A model generated the notes under the pieces. The model did not search any database and had not been told where the DNA came from. It saw nothing but the letters and a program-made list of their open reading frames with translations. A stretch of 62,035 nucleotides of DNA from Okeania hirsuta (lineage in GTDB: Bacteria > Cyanobacteriota > Cyanobacteriia > Cyanobacteriales > Microcoleaceae): assembly GCF_003838195.1 (NCBI RefSeq), contig NZ_RCBY01000019.1, forward strand, positions 1 through 62,035, written 5' to 3'. Positions 59,090 to 62,035 of the stretch are shown here, piece by piece (within the stretch, counting starts at the first letter, position 1; each line of letters starts with the position of its first letter). A program made the position numbers and the translations under genes.

Positions 59090-60784
59090 ATGAAAGAAAT
59101 AACAATTGACGGCATCAGTGATGTCACGGAAAAACCAGAACACGAACAACCGCCTAACTGGCGACGATATTTCAGCTTTAGCACCGACCACAAAGTTATC
59201 GGTATTCAATATCTAGTTACCTCTTTCCTATTTTTCCTAGTAGGTGGAATATTCGCCATGGTAATTCGTGGCGAACTGATGACACCAGAATCAGACCTTG
59301 TAGACCGCACCATTTATAACGGAATGTTCACCATGCACGGCACGATCATGCTGTTTCTGTGGACATTCCCATCTTTAGTTGGTCTGGCAAACTATCTCGT
59401 ACCCATAATGATTGGGGCGCGAGACATGGCATTTCCTCGTCTAAATGCTGCTGCATTTTGGATGGTGCCAGTAGTTGGCGTCCTGATGATAGCTAGTTTC
59501 TTTGTTCCCGGTGGTCCCGCACAGTCAGGTTGGTGGGCCTATCCTCCAGTAAGTATACAAAATCCCACGGGTAATTTAATCAACGGTCAGGTACTATGGA
59601 TTCTTGCCGTTGCCATTTCTGGTGTTTCCTCCATTATGGGGGCAGTTAATTTTGTCACAACTATTGTGAGAATGCGAGCGCCTGGTATGACATTTTTCCG
59701 GATGCCAGCTTTTGTTTGGACAGTATTTGCTGCTCAGATTATTCAATTGTTCGGACTGCCAGCACTAACAGCAGGTGCAGTGATGTTACTATTTGATATC
59801 ACAATGGGAACTGGATTTTTTAATCCTGCCAACGGAGGAAACCCGGTTCTCTTCCAGCACTTTTTCTGGTTTTACTCCCACCCCGCAGTTTATGTGATTA
59901 TTTTGCCTATCTTCGGCATTTTTTCTGAAATATTCCCAGTCTACAGTCGCAAACCACTATTCGGGTACAAAGTGGTGGTAATTTCATCAATGCTGATCGC
60001 TGGGGTAAGTGGTTTAGTTTGGGTACACCATATGTATGCGAGTGGTACTCCTCCCTGGATGCGGATGATTTTTATGCTTTCAACTATGTGTGTTTCTGTA
60101 CCTACTGGAATTAAGGTATTTGCCTGGGTGGCGACTATTTGGGGTGGAAAAATTAGACTGAATACTCCCATGCTATTTGCTTTGGGTGGGTTGATCATGT
60201 TTGTGTTTGCTGGTATTACTGGCATTATGCTCTCTGCTGTTCCGGTAGATATTCACGTTAACAATACCTATTTCGTTGTCGGTCACTTCCACTACGTTCT
60301 CTATGGTACGGTAACAATGGGAATGTATGCTGCTATTTACCATTGGTTCCCTAAAATGACTGGGAAAATGTATTATGAAGGTTTGGGACAGTTGCACTTT
60401 TGGCTGTCATTCATCGGTACTAACCTCAACTTTTTACCCATGCACCCATTAGGTTTACAGGGAATGTTGCGCCGAGTTTCTTCTTATGCACCTGAGTATG
60501 AATTTTGGAATTTGGTTGCAAGTCTGGGAGCATTTTTATTAGGAATGTCTACTTTACCATTCATTTTAAATATTGTCAGTTCCTGGATACAAGGTAAGGA
60601 AGCACCTGCTAACCCTTGGCGAGCGATCGGTTTAGAGTGGATGATTTCTTCTCCACCAGATGTGGAGAATTTTGAAGAAATTCCGATAATTATTGCTGAA
60701 CCCTACGGTTATGGTAAGTCGGAACCTTTGACTTCTAATGACCCCAATGGACATCATGCAGAAGTTCCCGAACCTGTTAATTAA
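59090..60784 (+). CDS. coxA: Haem-copper terminal oxidase subunit I (ARTO-type CoxA)
   Basis: 564 residues, about twelve helices. Haem a ligand and active-site motifs are visible: FTMHGTIMLFLW, HFFWFYSHPAVYVIILP (H264), VWVHHMYASGTPP (the two CuB histidines) and VVGHFHYVLYG. The proton-channel glutamate usual after the CuB histidine (HPEVY) is alanine here (HPAVY, A266), so proton delivery must follow a different route. ATG 59090 follows CAAGGAAAAAAAT. It completes the oxidase with coxB and coxC. Confidence 0.95.
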   Translation: MKEITIDGISDVTEKPEHEQPPNWRRYFSFSTDHKVIGIQYLVTSFLFFLVGGIFAMVIRGELMTPESDLVDRTIYNGMFTMHGTIMLFLWTFPSLVGLANYLVPIMIGARDMAFPRLNAAAFWMVPVVGVLMIASFFVPGGPAQSGWWAYPPVSIQNPTGNLINGQVLWILAVAISGVSSIMGAVNFVTTIVRMRAPGMTFFRMPAFVWTVFAAQIIQLFGLPALTAGAVMLLFDITMGTGFFNPANGGNPVLFQHFFWFYSHPAVYVIILPIFGIFSEIFPVYSRKPLFGYKVVVISSMLIAGVSGLVWVHHMYASGTPPWMRMIFMLSTMCVSVPTGIKVFAWVATIWGGKIRLNTPMLFALGGLIMFVFAGITGIMLSAVPVDIHVNNTYFVVGHFHYVLYGTVTMGMYAAIYHWFPKMTGKMYYEGLGQLHFWLSFIGTNLNFLPMHPLGLQGMLRRVSSYAPEYEFWNLVASLGAFLLGMSTLPFILNIVSSWIQGKEAPANPWRAIGLEWMISSPPDVENFEEIPIIIAEPYGYGKSEPLTSNDPNGHHAEVPEPVN

Positions 60785-60794
60785 TTAGGTGGTA

Positions 60795-60985
60795 GTAGTA
60801 GGTTGGGTTAAGCGAAAGCGCAACCCAACAAAAATATTTGTCTGTAATATAGCAGTCGTCTAGGAGATTCTCGCTCCTCTCAAATTTAGTCCAGTAGGTT
60901 GGGTTAAGCGAAAGCGCAACCCAACAAAAATATCTGTCTGTAATATGCATCTGTTGGGTTGAGGGACCCCTCAACCCAACCTACG
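60795..60985 (+). repeat. Two copies of the GTAGGTTGGGTTAAGCG repeat between coxA and coxC
   Basis: GTAGGTTGGGTTAAGCGAAA followed by GCGCAACCCAACAAAAATAT occurs at 60799 and again at 60894. Each unit contains an inverted repeat (GTTGGGTT with AACCCAAC) that can form a hairpin; GTTGGGTTGAGGGACC closes a third copy near 60955. A transcript across here would fold strongly, so it may attenuate expression of coxC. Confidence 0.8.
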
Positions 60986-61032
60986 GCAACTATAGCGAGG
61001 ATAAAACCAGTAAATTAAAGGAGAATTAAAAC

Positions 61033-61647
61033 ATGGATAGTTCGATCGCATCAGAACAACTACAGGAACCTTTGCATTCAGCAGTTGCCGAACATACCCA
61101 CGATGAAGAAGGTAATAGTATGTTCGGGTTTATCGTTTTCCTACTTTCAGAAAGCGTAATTTTCTTGAGTTTCTTTGTCGGATACATCGTCTACAAAACG
61201 AGTGCCACCAACTGGTTGCCAGAAGGTATTTCTGGTTTGGAAATTAGAGAACCTGCAATTAATACAGTAGTTTTGGTTTCTAGTAGTTTCGTTATATATT
61301 TTGCCGAAAAAGCTTTAGAACGTCATGATTTGACTTGGTTTCGCATATTTCTGTTTGCTACAATGGCAATGGGAACTTACTTTGTAGTAGGTCAAGGAAT
61401 TGAATGGAATAGTCTAGAATTTGGTTTCACAACGGGAGTATTCGGTGGAACTTTCTATCTGTTGACTGGTTTTCACGGTCTGCACGTTATGACAGGTATT
61501 TTGTTGCAGGGTATTATGTTGGGCCGTTCTTTCATTCCTGGTAACTATGATAACGGTCACTTTGGCATTAATGCTACTTCTTTATTTTGGCATTTCGTTG
61601 ATGTAATTTGGATTATTTTGTTTATCCTCATTTATATTTGGCAGTGA
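61033..61647 (+). CDS. coxC: Terminal-oxidase subunit III (CoxC)
   Basis: 204 residues with five or so membrane helices. MFGFIVFLLSESVIFLSFFVGYI and the C-terminal FHGLHVMTGILLQGIML and LFWHFVDVIWIILFILIYIW are the hallmarks of subunit III (conserved SE, GLHV, WHFVDVIW). ATG 61033 has AAAGGAGAAT upstream. It is the last gene of the oxidase operon, 248 bases after coxA because of the inserted repeats. Confidence 0.95.
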   Translation: MDSSIASEQLQEPLHSAVAEHTHDEEGNSMFGFIVFLLSESVIFLSFFVGYIVYKTSATNWLPEGISGLEIREPAINTVVLVSSSFVIYFAEKALERHDLTWFRIFLFATMAMGTYFVVGQGIEWNSLEFGFTTGVFGGTFYLLTGFHGLHVMTGILLQGIMLGRSFIPGNYDNGHFGINATSLFWHFVDVIWIILFILIYIWQ

Positions 61648-61660
61648 AATAATTAGGAAT

Positions 61661-62035
<375 letters not shown>

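Overview
The window looks like a piece of a filamentous, probably marine, non-heterocystous cyanobacterial chromosome (Trichodesmium, Okeania or Moorena type). I infer this from the AT-rich base composition, scattered HIP1 octamers (GCGATCGC), heptad tandem repeats of the TCCTGAC/TCCTGCC type, cyanobacterial gene families (Uma2, DUF4347, PatA-like regulator, pilMNO-pilQ) and a low coding density of roughly 70 percent. I cannot name the species from sequence alone.

Layout. 0.1-2.3 kb holds a decayed tnpB and an intact-looking IS607-type element (serine recombinase plus tnpB). 2.3-7.9 kb is the type IV pilus set pilM-N-O and pilQ on the minus strand, with pilQ interrupted by a G10 tract. 9.4-14.5 kb has three substrate-binding-protein genes without permeases, one fused to pentapeptide repeats. 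15.1-16.4 kb is a PatA-like response-regulator pseudogene broken by a TGA codon and a small TA-flanked element. 16.4-19.5 kb holds folC and, upstream of it, a graspetide (omega-ester peptide) pair: a precursor with 14 plesiocin-like TTxxxxEE cores and an ATP-grasp ligase. 19.9-23.4 kb has rsmI, small conserved genes, the SRP RNA and a non-coding IS607 relic. 23.6-28.6 kb resembles a defence island: a HEPN-like gene, a two-P-loop KGGVGR ATPase with a decayed second copy of its tail, a Uma2 protein and a PD-(D/E)XK-like protein. 29-37.6 kb has gcvP, gcvH, a membrane pentapeptide protein, a hydrolase and mazG. 38.6-53.8 kb has a histidine kinase, a TPR protein, a large AAA-NACHT membrane protein, a group II intron RT fragment, a DUF1624-type membrane protein with a premature stop, a hydrolase and a DUF4347/FG-GAP/RTX secreted protein. 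55-61.6 kb is an alternative terminal-oxidase operon (two DUF2231 proteins, coxB without CuA cysteines, a stand-alone adenylating enzyme, coxA, coxC).

The intergenic space is dominated by at least seven families of short inverted-terminal-repeat elements, many flanked by TA, often nested, and often carrying the heptad repeats. Two insertions can be reversed on paper: removing the element and one TA restores a reading frame. Several genes (pilQ, the PatA-like gene, the DUF1624-type gene) carry a single lesion in an otherwise well-kept frame.

The most interesting system is the 14-core graspetide precursor and its ligase. Next come the covarying omegaRNA-like hairpins shared by the IS607 element and its non-coding relic, the HEPN/KGGVGR ATPase pair, and the adenylating enzyme inside the oxidase operon.
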